Shown here one piece after another: positions 41,923 to 51,424 of a stretch of 64,000 bases of DNA. The stretch is taken from NCBI GenBank assembly GCA_024229395.1, contig JAAESM010000016.1:39810-103809 (forward strand), written 5' to 3'. Positions within the stretch are counted from its first letter, which is position 1. Every line of letters starts with the position of its first letter. The notes under the pieces were generated by a model. That model saw only the letters and a list, made by a program, of their open reading frames with translations. It was not told where the DNA came from and made no database searches. Made by a program: the position numbers and the translations under genes. Origin of the DNA: Planctomycetota bacterium. GTDB taxonomy: Bacteria > Planctomycetota > UBA1135.

Positions 41923-44901
41923 TTAAGAGTCCAACCAATCGCGCCATGGTTGGGCGCGGCGCATCAGCTCAGGCCGTGGCGTACCGATGGCGATGACCGC
42001 AGCATCCACACCCGTGAGCGTGTTGAGGAAGTAACAAGTCACCGCGCGCATATGCGCAGGACCTGATTCCAATACGGTCAGCAAGGCGCCGACGGTCTTC
42101 TTTGGATCGACCCGCGTTGGATCGTCGAAGCCGCGCGGGATTTCAAAGCCGCTGTCGGTGGCAGCATTGCGCAACCACTCTGCCGACGTACGGTTTTGAT
42201 TGTCTGCCCACCAAGCCTTGTAGGTTCCTGCTGGATCAGGCGTGCCGCGGAAATCCACGCACAAGGAGTTGGCCAAGGCCAGCAGCAACTCCGGGTTGCG
42301 TGGCTCACGTGGCAACCAATCCATTAGCACAGGAGCGGCCACAGGGTCACCGAGTGAACCGGCCAGCAAAGCCGCGCGCTGCGACAAGGCCATGTTTTCG
42401 CTGATCAGATAAGGACGCAAGATGGTGCGTGCCGAACCCGAACCGCGCGTCATCAAAGCGCGCATATAACTACCTTCGACTGGCGTTGCGGCGAAGGATG
42501 GGAACAGCCCACCGATGGCGCTATCAGCCTCGACTCCTGGAATCTCAGCGATGGCGTTGACCGCGGTCAACTGCAAGCTGATGTCATTCGAGCGACTGAT
42601 CTCGACCAAACCAGGGAGCGATTCCGGACTGCCGATCTGCCCCAAAGCGATGATCGCAGCACGACGCAGTTCCACCGGCATGCCTTCCTTGGTGTAGACC
42701 GCAACGATGTCACGCGCGATGGTGGCGCGTTGAGAACCGAGTCCATGCAGGGCGGTGCGTTGGATCAACGGATGCAGGTCATCCAAAGCGGAGATCAAGT
42801 AGCTGGTGCCTTGAGCATCGAAACTTGGCAAGGCGCGGACCGCAGCAAGGCGCACGGCCAGGCGCTCGTCGGCTAACAAGACGCCACATGCGTCGGCATC
42901 GGTCTGCAGCAAAGCGCGCAGCAGCAAGTCGGAACGACTGGGCTCCCCTAAGGTGGCGAATAGCTCCAGGGCTTCGGCATCGATGGCATGAGTGGAATCG
43001 GACATCACCATGTTGACCAGGCTGGCCGAGAATGGACCGTCTTGGGCATACAGTGGAATCAGGCCCAGGAACTCACGCGACAGTTCCGGAGTCCAATAGG
43101 CCGAACGCTTGCTGATGGTCTGCAGCTCGGTCACCCAAGTGCGCAACACACTTTCACTCAGGCCAGCCAAGCGGCCGGTGGACAATGCGATCAAGGTAGC
43201 GGTGCGTTCTTCCTCGTTGGCGAAATCGTTGGCGTCGAAACGCTCCAGATTCTGATCGAGGAAATCACGTCCAGCGGCATCGGTGCCGGCCAAGGCTTGC
43301 CATCCGGTGGTCTCGTAGAGATCGAACAAACCGTGACTGAGGGTGTCTACCCAAGGTGCACCCGCCGATCCGCGGAAGTTCAAGCTCTTGCGCCGACTAC
43401 CGACGGAAATATCGATCTGCAAGGTCAGCGGTGCATCGGCCAAGCCCATGGTGCCAGGCATCATCGATGCGCTCAACAAGCCTGGTTTTTGGATCATCGC
43501 CAGCAGCTGCTCACTGCCCTGTTTGCCGACCACCCGATCACCGGTCAAACGACTGGCGCGTGACCCGACCAGGGTGTGCTTGACGCTGTCAGCACCGATC
43601 CAGGTCACGCGCAGGTTAGCTGCTTCGCCTTCGGCCAGCTCAATGCGGCCGCGTACGAAGTGGAAGCCTTGGTGATTATCAGCCAGCCAGGTCACCCAAG
43701 CGGATCCAGCTTGTTCCTCGAAGTGCACGCCACTGATACGGCGCAAGCTGCGTTCGGCCAAGGGCGCGAAGCGGGCGTACTGGGGGTAGAAATCAACACC
43801 ACCTACGGCGCGCACCAACACTTGCGGTACGCCACGTTCAAGATCATCGATCGGGCCAGCGAGTTCGGCGCGGAACACGTATTCGGCCAATGCTGCAGCA
43901 GCAGTACCACTGATGAAGGGATTGTCGTTGCGCAGCAGATGGCGCAGGCGTTCCTCCAAGTCAGCAGCCACGATCAGGTCACTGCGCTTGTCTTGATGAA
44001 GCAAGATGCCCATCAGCAAGTAAGCCGACTCCATTTCGGTGCTGGCGCTGAGTAGCTCATCGTGGAGCCATTGGATGTTGGCATCGGAGCCTTCGGCGGC
44101 CAAAGAACGCACCGACAACATGGCGACATCGATCGAATCACCTGCCAGAGCCTGACGCAGACCAAGGCGGGCGTCGGGGTTGCTTGGGAAAGCCGACAGC
44201 AAACGTGCTGCACGCAGGCGCACATCATTGTCGCGGCCATAGTTCAAGAACTGCAGCAGCTTGGGCAAGTGCGACAGATTGGGCCGTTCAGAAAGGCGCG
44301 CTTCCGCCACCGTGCGCATCTGGCGCTTGGGGTGGCCGAGCAAACGCACTGCGGCTTCGGGCAGCACACCATTGGCCAAGCGCAGAGCACTATCTAGACA
44401 AACACCGACGGCTTCGACGTTGTTCACCGACGAGGCTGCCTCTACCAGGCGATCTGCGTCTTTGGCTTCACCAACCCACTCGAGGATCTCGGCGGCCAGC
44501 ATTACCGTGGGCGCGTAATTCGAGGACAGTGCCTTCAAGGCCGTGTCTTGGGAACCCAGGCCAAGGCCGCGCAGCTCCTCCAAGTACTTGGCACGGGTGG
44601 ACTTGCTGCCGTCTTGCTCCATCTCGAAGCGCTTGAACAGCTCCTCGATCGGACCATTGGCATCGGACCATAGCGCAGGAACTTCCTGCTCACCTTCAGC
44701 TGGCTGTTCTGATTCGGCCTCTTGCTCACCGGCTTTGGGGTCATCTTGCCCCTCTTCCTGCTTGGGTGGCGGTGGTGGCAAATCCAGGCGACTACCCTGA
44801 GCTGAAACAGCCGGGGTCAGCGCCAACAAAATGAGACAGAAGGTGAGTAGGCGAACGATCATCGAAACCAGGGGAAACAGGCTCCCAAATGGGGCGACCA
44901 T
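41923..44901 (-). CDS. Exported HEAT-repeat protein
   Basis: A 992-residue exported alpha-solenoid. The N-terminus carries a signal peptide (RLLTFCLILLALTPAVSAQG), then a Pro/Glu-rich linker (DLPPPPPKQEEGQDDPKAGE). Many HEAT-like repeats follow, e.g. LPKLLQFLNYGRDNDVRLRAARLLSAFPS and RRAAIIALGQIGSPESLPGLVEISRSNDISLQLTAVNAIAEI. A non-HEAT insert occurs near 390-510. No catalytic motif is visible; it probably binds other envelope proteins. The start at 44901 has GGAG overlapping the recG stop and is preferred; the ATG at 44862 gives a more standard signal peptide. Confidence 0.75.
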   Translation of the reverse strand: MVAPFGSLFPLVSMIVRLLTFCLILLALTPAVSAQGSRLDLPPPPPKQEEGQDDPKAGEQEAESEQPAEGEQEVPALWSDANGPIEELFKRFEMEQDGSKSTRAKYLEELRGLGLGSQDTALKALSSNYAPTVMLAAEILEWVGEAKDADRLVEAASSVNNVEAVGVCLDSALRLANGVLPEAAVRLLGHPKRQMRTVAEARLSERPNLSHLPKLLQFLNYGRDNDVRLRAARLLSAFPSNPDARLGLRQALAGDSIDVAMLSVRSLAAEGSDANIQWLHDELLSASTEMESAYLLMGILLHQDKRSDLIVAADLEERLRHLLRNDNPFISGTAAAALAEYVFRAELAGPIDDLERGVPQVLVRAVGGVDFYPQYARFAPLAERSLRRISGVHFEEQAGSAWVTWLADNHQGFHFVRGRIELAEGEAANLRVTWIGADSVKHTLVGSRASRLTGDRVVGKQGSEQLLAMIQKPGLLSASMMPGTMGLADAPLTLQIDISVGSRRKSLNFRGSAGAPWVDTLSHGLFDLYETTGWQALAGTDAAGRDFLDQNLERFDANDFANEEERTATLIALSTGRLAGLSESVLRTWVTELQTISKRSAYWTPELSREFLGLIPLYAQDGPFSASLVNMVMSDSTHAIDAEALELFATLGEPSRSDLLLRALLQTDADACGVLLADERLAVRLAAVRALPSFDAQGTSYLISALDDLHPLIQRTALHGLGSQRATIARDIVAVYTKEGMPVELRRAAIIALGQIGSPESLPGLVEISRSNDISLQLTAVNAIAEIPGVEADSAIGGLFPSFAATPVEGSYMRALMTRGSGSARTILRPYLISENMALSQRAALLAGSLGDPVAAPVLMDWLPREPRNPELLLALANSLCVDFRGTPDPAGTYKAWWADNQNRTSAEWLRNAATDSGFEIPRGFDDPTRVDPKKTVGALLTVLESGPAHMRAVTCYFLNTLTGVDAAVIAIGTPRPELMRRAQPWRDWLDS

Positions 44902-44902
44902 T

Positions 44903-46876
44903 CTACTCCGGGTCGGCCAGCCAGTTTCTCAACTCTTTGTGCCTAAGTAAGGCGACCAGGTCATCATCGCGTAATGGGTCGAAGGCCTGAAAGCCGGCTT
45001 TACCATGCTGACGGGTGCCGAGCATGGCCCCAGGGCCCCTCTGACGCAGATCCAGGGCAGCAACCTGGAAGCCGTCGGCAGCGGTTTCGAGGAATTTGAG
45101 GCGCTCGAAAGAATCTGGATTGGCACAAAAAAGCTGGCAAAAACCCTCTTTGGCAGCATTTCCTCGAGCGAGGCGTCCCCGTAATTGGTGCAGCGAGGCC
45201 AGGCCAAGGCGCTCGGCATGCAGGATGGTCATCAATTCCACGCCCGGAATATCCAGGCCGACCTCTACCACGGTGGTTCCGAACAGCAGATCCAGTTTGC
45301 GATCACGGAATTCGCCGACAATCTTGGCGGTTTGCTCACCCGCCAAACGGCCATGAACCATGCCGGCGCGCAAGCCCTTCCATGGACCCTGCAAATAGCG
45401 CTGCTGCCAAGCTAATAAGCCGTCTTCGGAATCGATGTGTGGCACCACCACAAAGGACTGTGCGCCGGCTTCAATCAAAGGGCGTTGCGCCTTGGCAATT
45501 TGCTGCCAGGAATCCTGCGGTGAAACTCGAGTTTTAATGCTGCCGCTGGTGCCGGCGCGGCTGCGCAAGATGCATGGATCGAGGGAACCATATTGAGCCC
45601 ACGCCATGGTCCGCGGAATGGGCGTGGCGGTCATGGTCAGTACATGCGGAGCTTCTCCCTTGTTGATCAGCGATGCCTTTTGCCGCACCCCGAATCGATG
45701 CTGCTCATCCAACACCACCAAGCGCAGATCCTGAAAAGCCACGTCGGCGCTGAACAGGGCGTGGGTACCAATGGCAATCTGCGCACGACTGGTACGCAAG
45801 GCGGCCAAGGTCTCGCGGCGGGCGGCGGCACGGTCATCGCCAAGTAAGCCCACCACCTTGAGTCGCGCCCCTTGCAACCAACTTTGAAAGGTGGCCATGT
45901 GTTGGCGCGCAAGGATCTCAGTGGGTGCCAACAAGGCGACCTGGCCGCCTCCGGCCGCAACCGCCAAGGCTAGTGCGAAAGCCACCGCGGTTTTGCCACT
46001 GCCGACCTCGCCATGCAACAAGCGTCGCATAGGCTGGCCGGCATCCAACTCTTGGCGGAAAGTGGTCAATACGCTCGTTTGCTCGCTATTGAGTTCAAAC
46101 GGTAAACGCTGCAAAATGCGCTGCCAAAGCTTGTCGTCGGCCTCGAGCGGGCGTGATTCCACGGTGGCTCGCGAAGCCCGGCGGCGGCGCTCCAGATTGA
46201 GCACTTCGCCAAGTGCCAAGCGTCGGCGGGCGGCTTCAGCCTGCTGCAGATCGCGCGGCTTATGCAGCTGTTGCAGCGCTTCCGGCAAGCTCGGCACCTG
46301 CGCCAACTGCAGCATGAACTCGGGCAGTGGCTCGGAAACGAAGGCGAAATAATCCTGTGCTGCCGTGACCGCGCGTTCAATGGTGCTGCGCCCGACGGGA
46401 TCCCGCTCGGGGTAAATCGGCTGCAAGTATTTGGGCACTTCTTCGCCCTCTTGGATGACCTTTGGCGCGATGATCTGCACGCCATTCTTGATTAAAATCT
46501 GACCTTCCAATTGCACAACCCGGCCTTCAGGGAACTGATTCTTGCGATAGCCTTGATTGAAGAACAATGCAGAGAGTTTCTGATCCTGCTCGGTAATCAG
46601 GCGCACGGTCATGGTGGATTTACGTCGGCCGCGGCTCCAAATCGAAAGCCCAGTGACGGTGCCCGTTAGACGCACTTTCTGACCTTCGAGTTGCTGTAAA
46701 TCTTGGCCGTCAATCAGCACTGCCGGGCTTTCATAACGATTGGGCATTAGGCACAACAACTGCCCTATCTTCTCGATCCCAAATGCACTTGCGAAATCCG
46801 CCGCACGCTTAGGCCCAATGCCGCTGAGCTTAGTCAAAGCTGCGTTCAGATCGAGGTCGGATTCAATTTGGGTCAT
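44903..46876 (-). CDS. recG: ATP-dependent DNA helicase RecG
   Basis: Branched-DNA helicase for replication fork rescue and recombination. About 1-160 is the wedge/OB region (LSGIGPKRAADFASAFGI, VRLTGTVTGLSIW). The helicase core has Walker A LLHGEVGSGKTAVAFALAL, box LAPTEILARQHMATFQSWL, DEQH in VVLDEQHRFGVRQ, and the C-terminal TTVVEVGLDIPGVELMTILHAERLGLASLHQLRGR. The ATG at 46876 is preceded by AAGGA and gives 657 residues, close to the family norm; the frame extends 70 codons further without homology. First gene of a six-gene operon. Confidence 0.96.
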   Translation of the reverse strand: MTQIESDLDLNAALTKLSGIGPKRAADFASAFGIEKIGQLLCLMPNRYESPAVLIDGQDLQQLEGQKVRLTGTVTGLSIWSRGRRKSTMTVRLITEQDQKLSALFFNQGYRKNQFPEGRVVQLEGQILIKNGVQIIAPKVIQEGEEVPKYLQPIYPERDPVGRSTIERAVTAAQDYFAFVSEPLPEFMLQLAQVPSLPEALQQLHKPRDLQQAEAARRRLALGEVLNLERRRRASRATVESRPLEADDKLWQRILQRLPFELNSEQTSVLTTFRQELDAGQPMRRLLHGEVGSGKTAVAFALALAVAAGGGQVALLAPTEILARQHMATFQSWLQGARLKVVGLLGDDRAAARRETLAALRTSRAQIAIGTHALFSADVAFQDLRLVVLDEQHRFGVRQKASLINKGEAPHVLTMTATPIPRTMAWAQYGSLDPCILRSRAGTSGSIKTRVSPQDSWQQIAKAQRPLIEAGAQSFVVVPHIDSEDGLLAWQQRYLQGPWKGLRAGMVHGRLAGEQTAKIVGEFRDRKLDLLFGTTVVEVGLDIPGVELMTILHAERLGLASLHQLRGRLARGNAAKEGFCQLFCANPDSFERLKFLETAADGFQVAALDLRQRGPGAMLGTRQHGKAGFQAFDPLRDDDLVALLRHKELRNWLADPE

Positions 46877-46955
46877 GAGGATTTTCCTTTTTTTTGTCCC
46901 AAAAAGTGTAACTGCGTGAAGAGGGTGTCGTAATAAGTGTGTCGGTTGACCATTC

Positions 46956-47041
46956 GGGGGGATGGACCCGATAGACCTCACCAGCATATTTGGCGAGGAG
47001 AAGCGCTGGGATCCGGGGGGATTTCGGCGCTTCATTTTTTT
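46956..47041 (+). ncRNA. Candidate leader RNA or small RNA with G6 hairpin and terminator
   Basis: On the plus strand a hairpin with G6 (TCGGG 46954-46958 / CCCGA 46967-46971 region) is followed by an intrinsic terminator. Its stem is GAAGCGCTG (47000-47008) with CGGCGCTTC (47025-47033), the loop contains six G (47015-47020), and A plus seven T follow (47034-47041). No plus-strand gene precedes it, because recG runs the other way. It must therefore end a small RNA or attenuate the SDR gene at 47124. A similar arrangement occurs at 61183-61287. Confidence 0.5.
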
Positions 47042-47123
47042 GACGTGGCCGCCTTTGTTCTGGCACACCATTTTTTTCGCCCCCAACTATTCCTAGAAGA
47101 CGTTTCCGGTTCTAATAGGCACC

Positions 47124-47909
47124 ATGGAATTCTCTTCCAAGTATGGCCCTTGGGCCGTGGTGACCGGAGCCTCCGCCGGCCTTGGCGCCGACTATTGCAG
47201 GCAACTGGCCGAACGTGGTTTGAACCTGGTCTTGGTCGCCCGACGTCGTGAGCAACTCGAGACTCTCGCTGCGGAACTGCAGTCCGCCCATAAGGTGGAG
47301 TGTCGCGTGCTGGCGTTGGATCTGTTGGCTGAGAACGCCGTGGCCGAGATTCGCGATGCGGTCAGCGATTTGGAGGTTGGGCTGTTGGTCAACAACGCCG
47401 GCTTCGGCTGGAAGGGCAGTTTCTTGGAAGGCGGTGCCGAGCGTTTCCGCGACATGATCCGCCTCAACTGCGAAGTCCCCACCCTACTCAGTTATGAACT
47501 GATGCCGGCCATGGTCAAGCGCGGTCGTGGCGGCATGCTGATGCTTGCCAGCACCGCTGCTTTCCAACCGACGCCGTTCTTCTCGGTTTACGGCGCCACC
47601 AAGGGGTATGACTTGTTGCTTGGCGAGGCCTTGAATGAAGAGTTCCGCGGGTCCGGTGTGGATGTGCTGACCGTTTGCCCGGGCTCTACCGAGACTGAGT
47701 TCCATGGCATTGCAGGTACCGAATCGACTTTCCCCAATATGGCAGACCCGGTCGATGTGGTGCGCAAAAGCCTTGATCTACTTGGCAAGCGCATGACCTT
47801 CGTGCATGGTTTCAAGAACAGCATGCTGGTCGCTGGCAATCGCGTGGCACCGCGTTCGATGGTGGCCAAAGTCAGCGCGCGCGTGATCAAGAAGGTCTTG
47901 AAAAACTAG
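47124..47909 (+). CDS. Short-chain dehydrogenase (DltE/YqjQ-like)
   Basis: SDR of 261 residues: TGASAGLGADYCRQLAERGLNLVLVARR, LVNNAGFGWKGSFLEG, and Ser-Tyr-Lys in MLASTAAFQPTPFFSVYGATKGYDLLLGEAL. VCPGSTETEF is the usual cofactor segment. The subgroup resembles DltE/YqjQ oxidoreductases, whose substrates are mostly unknown. It is preceded by a plus-strand terminator-like leader (47000-47041). Its last 23 nt overlap the convergent methyltransferase gene. Confidence 0.88.
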   Translation: MEFSSKYGPWAVVTGASAGLGADYCRQLAERGLNLVLVARRREQLETLAAELQSAHKVECRVLALDLLAENAVAEIRDAVSDLEVGLLVNNAGFGWKGSFLEGGAERFRDMIRLNCEVPTLLSYELMPAMVKRGRGGMLMLASTAAFQPTPFFSVYGATKGYDLLLGEALNEEFRGSGVDVLTVCPGSTETEFHGIAGTESTFPNMADPVDVVRKSLDLLGKRMTFVHGFKNSMLVAGNRVAPRSMVAKVSARVIKKVLKN

Positions 47910-48510
47910 CCACGAAGACGAAGCCGCCTAAGTAGTGGCGCATACTGCTTGCTTCGCATAGTTCCCAAGTGGTGCGCGTGACATCACCCGCCCCCGACCA
48001 ATTGGCAGAGGGCACCACCAGCGGATTCAACCAGCGCCATGGTGCGTTCAGCGGTTTGGTATCGACAATCACCATGCGTCCGCCTGGGCGTAGCAGTTGT
48101 TGCGCTGCACTGGCGAAGTCCTGCCACTGCGGTGTGATGGCCAACACATAGCTGCACAGGATCGCGTCAACTTGTGGCAGCGGTTGTTGCGGCGCGAGCA
48201 GGTCTTCCTTGAGAAAAGAGATGTTCCGTAACTGCCTGCGCTCACAACGATGACGTGCGCGCTGCAGCATGGCCATGGTGGCGTCGAGTGCGAAGACTTG
48301 ACCAAGCTCCCCCACGGCTTGAGATAAAGCCGGCAAGCTAAGCCCAGTGCCGCAGCCCAGGTCCAACACGGTTTCCCCAGGCTGCAGCTTCAGCAGCTGA
48401 AAAGCGCTCTTTCTGGGCCGCGCATACAAGGGTCCACACACCCAGTCATAGATCGGAGCGATTTTGCGATACCAAGACTTGGTTCGCGGCATGGAAACCG
48501 AAGTGGCCAT
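47887..48510 (-). CDS. SAM-dependent methyltransferase (UbiE-like)
   Basis: A 207-residue class I methyltransferase: YRKIAPIYDWVCGPLYARPRK at the N-terminus as in UbiE/MenG relatives, motif I GETVLDLGCGTGLSLPALS, strand-2 QVFALDATMAMLQRAR, and LRPGGRMVIVDTKPL. The substrate is not evident; quinone or small-molecule methylation is only a guess. It is convergent with the SDR (23-nt overlap). TAGAAT on the minus strand (48524-48519) lies 8 nt before its ATG, suggesting a leaderless start. Confidence 0.82.
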   Translation of the reverse strand: MATSVSMPRTKSWYRKIAPIYDWVCGPLYARPRKSAFQLLKLQPGETVLDLGCGTGLSLPALSQAVGELGQVFALDATMAMLQRARHRCERRQLRNISFLKEDLLAPQQPLPQVDAILCSYVLAITPQWQDFASAAQQLLRPGGRMVIVDTKPLNAPWRWLNPLVVPSANWSGAGDVTRTTWELCEASSMRHYLGGFVFVASFSRPS

Positions 48511-48556
48511 CGACCGATATTCTAGGCCGCGCCACGTCCTTCACTTAAACTATGGC

Positions 48557-49063
48557 ATGCTGAAATGCGCCGACCTACTGGAGAGTCATGTGGAGCTGAC
48601 CGCCCGCTTGAACCAGCACTTACAGGCGGTAGTGGTCGGAGACCTGGAGCAAGCGCGCACGCTGTTCCATTCCTTCGCGGCCTTGCTGGAAGCACACAGT
48701 CTTGCCGAGGATCGCATCTTGCTACCCGTGTTTAAGAAGCTGAAGCTGGAGAGCAACGGTTGCAGCTTGGACATCTTGGATAAGGAGCATCGCAAATTAC
48801 GTCGGCTGCTGGCCGATGCAGAACAGCGAATCTTCCAAAAGACGGTAGACCTCACCCCCGCTGTGCGCTTGGCGTGGATCGAGGACACGCGCATGTTGAA
48901 GGAGGTGCTTGAGCATCACGACGTACGCGAACGTGCGGCCTTCAATCCAGCATTCGATCAGGCCTTGGATCAAGCGGAAGCGGCGGCCTTGGCCGGTGAG
49001 ACTCTGGCGCTACAAGAGCAACTTGAAGCGGAGTGCTTCGCCAAATATCAAGCGCGTTGCTGA
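48557..49063 (+). CDS. Hemerythrin-like domain protein
   Basis: A 168-residue four-helix protein with the His/Glu pattern of hemerythrin-like cation-binding domains: LLESHVELTARLNQHLQAVV, LLEAHSLAEDRILLPVFKKL, LDKEHRKLRRLLADAE, EVLEHHDVRERAAFNPAF. It may bind a di-iron centre for oxygen, NO or iron sensing. The ATG at 48557 is chosen because earlier in-frame starts (48464, 48491) would lie inside the divergent methyltransferase gene. It overlaps the convergent CCA gene by 16 nt. Confidence 0.75.
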   Translation: MLKCADLLESHVELTARLNQHLQAVVVGDLEQARTLFHSFAALLEAHSLAEDRILLPVFKKLKLESNGCSLDILDKEHRKLRRLLADAEQRIFQKTVDLTPAVRLAWIEDTRMLKEVLEHHDVRERAAFNPAFDQALDQAEAAALAGETLALQEQLEAECFAKYQARC

Positions 49064-50397
49064 TCCAGCCAAGCCAAGGCGGCTTCACGGTCGGCAAGCT
49101 TGCCATCCAGTTGCAACTCAAAGGCGCGCGCCAAGACTAAACCGACTTCACGTCCACCAGGCCATCCGCGTTCGAGCAAATCGGCACCACGCAAGAAGTT
49201 CGCCGGTGCCTGTTCCTTCACGCCCAATCTTGCAGCGCGTTCCAACAACCATTCTTCCGGTTCCCATGGCAGTGGCATGGTTTCCAAGCGGCCGGCTGCG
49301 TCGGACCACGAGACGCGGCACAACGCTGGAATATCCACGCGCAAAGCCAAACGGCGAATGCCTGCATCGGAGACTTGATCACGCGCGAAGTAGAGCTGCG
49401 ATGGGCGCAGATGCTCCTTGACCAAAGCGACCACAGGGGCGGCCACATCCTTATGGCCGTTGAGGCGCTCCAACAAGCTACGCGTGTAGGGTTCCCCTGC
49501 CGAATCGTGGTTAGGGCAACGCCAACGTCCACGTTCGAAGTAGGTGTGCTCGGCTTTGCCAAGATCGTGGCACATGACAGCCAGCATCTCGATCCACCAA
49601 TCCTCCATCTCAGGGCGACGCTGCACGGCAGCGTTCAAGCAGTAAGCGGTGTGCTGCAGCACATCGCCCTCGGGATGCCAGATCGGATCTTGCGGTACGC
49701 CACGCAAGGCCTGCAACTCGGGGAAGAAACGCAAGGCACCGCACAATTCCAAGGCCAACAGACCGGTGCCGGGATAAGCAGCCGCCAAGATATGACGCCA
49801 CTCCCCTTCAATGCGTTCGCGCGGCAGCTCACTCAAGTCCAGCTGCCGACATAGTTCTGATGTGGAAGGGTGGATCTTCCAGTTGAAGCGTGCGGCGAAA
49901 CGAGCAGCACGCAGGACCCGCAATGGATCTTCTGCGAAGGCACTCGACACATGACGCAGCACGCCACGCTGAAGATCGGCGCGGCCGTTATAAGGATCGA
50001 TGATCTCACCTGTGAGTGGATCTTCCAACATGGCATTGACGGTGAAATCACGGCGACGGCAGGCGTCGGCGAAATCCATATTGGGGTCAGCGGTGACTTC
50101 AAAGCCTTTATGGCCTGGACCGGTCTTCGATTCGCGCCGCGGCAGCGATAACTCCGCAATACCACGGTCGGTGCTGATGTTGAGGACTGCGAAGCGCTGC
50201 CCAACCAGATTGGCGCTGCCGAAACCGCGGCCGAGTTCTTCCAGTTGCTCCGCGGTCAAGCCATAGACCTCCATGTCGAGGTCCTTGGCGGGCAAACCGA
50301 GCAGGCGATCACGTACCGCCCCGCCTACCATCAAGGCGCGGCCGCCCGCATCACGTGCGGCGGTGGCGATCTCAACGGCAAGGGCGAGCAAGCTCAT
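49048..50397 (-). CDS. cca: CCA tRNA nucleotidyltransferase with HD domain
   Basis: Adds or repairs the 3' CCA of tRNAs. The catalytic head is GGAVRDRLLGLPAKDLDMEVYGL with RRRDFTVNAMLEDPLTGEIIDPYNGRADL and EDPLRVLRAARFAARF. An HD domain with an intact MCHDLGKAEHT follows, as in the E. coli-type multifunctional enzyme. The ATG at 50397 gives 449 residues; an ATG at 50418 would overlap the divergent glycosyltransferase start. At least the tRNA-Gln in this window encodes its own CCA, so repair is a likely role. Confidence 0.94.
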   Translation of the reverse strand: MSLLALAVEIATAARDAGGRALMVGGAVRDRLLGLPAKDLDMEVYGLTAEQLEELGRGFGSANLVGQRFAVLNISTDRGIAELSLPRRESKTGPGHKGFEVTADPNMDFADACRRRDFTVNAMLEDPLTGEIIDPYNGRADLQRGVLRHVSSAFAEDPLRVLRAARFAARFNWKIHPSTSELCRQLDLSELPRERIEGEWRHILAAAYPGTGLLALELCGALRFFPELQALRGVPQDPIWHPEGDVLQHTAYCLNAAVQRRPEMEDWWIEMLAVMCHDLGKAEHTYFERGRWRCPNHDSAGEPYTRSLLERLNGHKDVAAPVVALVKEHLRPSQLYFARDQVSDAGIRRLALRVDIPALCRVSWSDAAGRLETMPLPWEPEEWLLERAARLGVKEQAPANFLRGADLLERGWPGGREVGLVLARAFELQLDGKLADREAALAWLDQQRA

Positions 50398-50416
50398 AGC
50401 TTGATAATATAGTGCC
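50398..50416. promoter_or_regulatory. Compact divergent promoter (cca / GT4)
   Basis: Only 19 nt separate the ATGs. GATAAT (50403-50408) ends 8 nt before the plus-strand ATG at 50417, and TATATT on the minus strand (50411-50406) ends 8 nt before the ATG at 50397. Both would give leaderless transcripts. Confidence 0.5.
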
Positions 50417-51424
50417 ATGAGCGATCGTTTGACGGTGGCACTAGACGTGCGCTGTCTAGACCAACCATTCTCCTCCTATGCGCGGGTGATTCGGCTGATT
50501 CGATTGGCCGCCCAAGCCGTCGATTTGGAGTTGAAGGAATGGCGCGAAGGCGCATGCGGCGCCAATGTGCTGTGGACTCCGGATCCCACCGTGCCCAAAG
50601 CCAGCGACAATCCACGCTTGCTGCTCACGGTCCAGGACTTGAACCCTATGCTCCCGGATGGCCGCTCCGCCTTTGCGCGCTGGCGCCGCACCCGACGTTA
50701 TCGCAAGTTGATCGAGAGCATCGATCAAGCAGCTTGGCGCATCTGTGTGCCTTCTACCGCCACCGCCGACAGCATGGCACAGCATTTTCCACACCTGCAG
50801 ACCGCCAAGGTGCAGATTCCGTGGTTCCCGTCGTCGGAGTTTCACGCCGGCGAGCATGCGCCGATTCAGGGAGACGTGCCTGATCCAGGTTATCTGCTCT
50901 ACGTCGGTGCGCTGCGCCAGCACAAGAATTGGCCATTGGTCTTGAAAGTCTATGCGCGCTTGCCACAGCATCTTCGCGAGCAGCATCCCTTGGTCATCCT
51001 TGGCAGCGGCCACCGTTCCGGCAAGCAAGCCTTCACTCTCGCCACCGAGTTAGGCATTGCCGATGAAGTGTTGTGGCTACAAGGGCTCGCCAATGCCGAC
51101 TTGCCAGCGCTCTATGCCGGGGCGTCGGTGTTCCTGTTCCCTTCGTTGTTGGAAGGCTTCGGGCTGCCGCCACTGGAGGCGCAAGCATGTGGTACTCCAG
51201 TAATCGCCGCAGCCACCAGCTCACTGCCGGAAGTCTTGGCCGACTCCGCACAGTTATTGCCCCCGCATGATGTAAATGCATGGGTGGCAGCAACAGTTGC
51301 CCTCTTGGAGAATCCGCAACAACGCAGCCAAGCGCGTGAGGCTGGGCTTAGCAATGTGCAGCGGTATGGTCCCGAAGTCACCGGCCAGGCACTACTGGAA
51401 GTGCTTGAACAGCTGGAAAACTAA
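50417..51424 (+). CDS. Glycosyltransferase family 4
   Basis: GT-B fold glycosyltransferase of 335 residues, acting in the cytoplasm on envelope polysaccharide precursors. PDPGYLLYVGALRQHKNWPLVLKVYARL starts the donor-binding half; LWLQGLANADLPALYAGASVFLFPSLLEGFGLPPLEAQACGTPVIAA contains the conserved Glu pair. The N-terminal VTVQDLNPM-type segment (LLTVQDLNPMLPDG) resembles mannosyltransferase-like GT4 members. It converges with the O-antigen ligase-like gene, whose stop it overlaps by 4 nt. Confidence 0.88.
   Translation: MSDRLTVALDVRCLDQPFSSYARVIRLIRLAAQAVDLELKEWREGACGANVLWTPDPTVPKASDNPRLLLTVQDLNPMLPDGRSAFARWRRTRRYRKLIESIDQAAWRICVPSTATADSMAQHFPHLQTAKVQIPWFPSSEFHAGEHAPIQGDVPDPGYLLYVGALRQHKNWPLVLKVYARLPQHLREQHPLVILGSGHRSGKQAFTLATELGIADEVLWLQGLANADLPALYAGASVFLFPSLLEGFGLPPLEAQACGTPVIAAATSSLPEVLADSAQLLPPHDVNAWVAATVALLENPQQRSQAREAGLSNVQRYGPEVTGQALLEVLEQLEN

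Noticed and set aside
46877..47086. 70-codon N-terminal extension of RecG
   Set aside because: It has no homology to RecG, crosses the recG leader, and the ATG at 46876 has a good Shine-Dalgarno.
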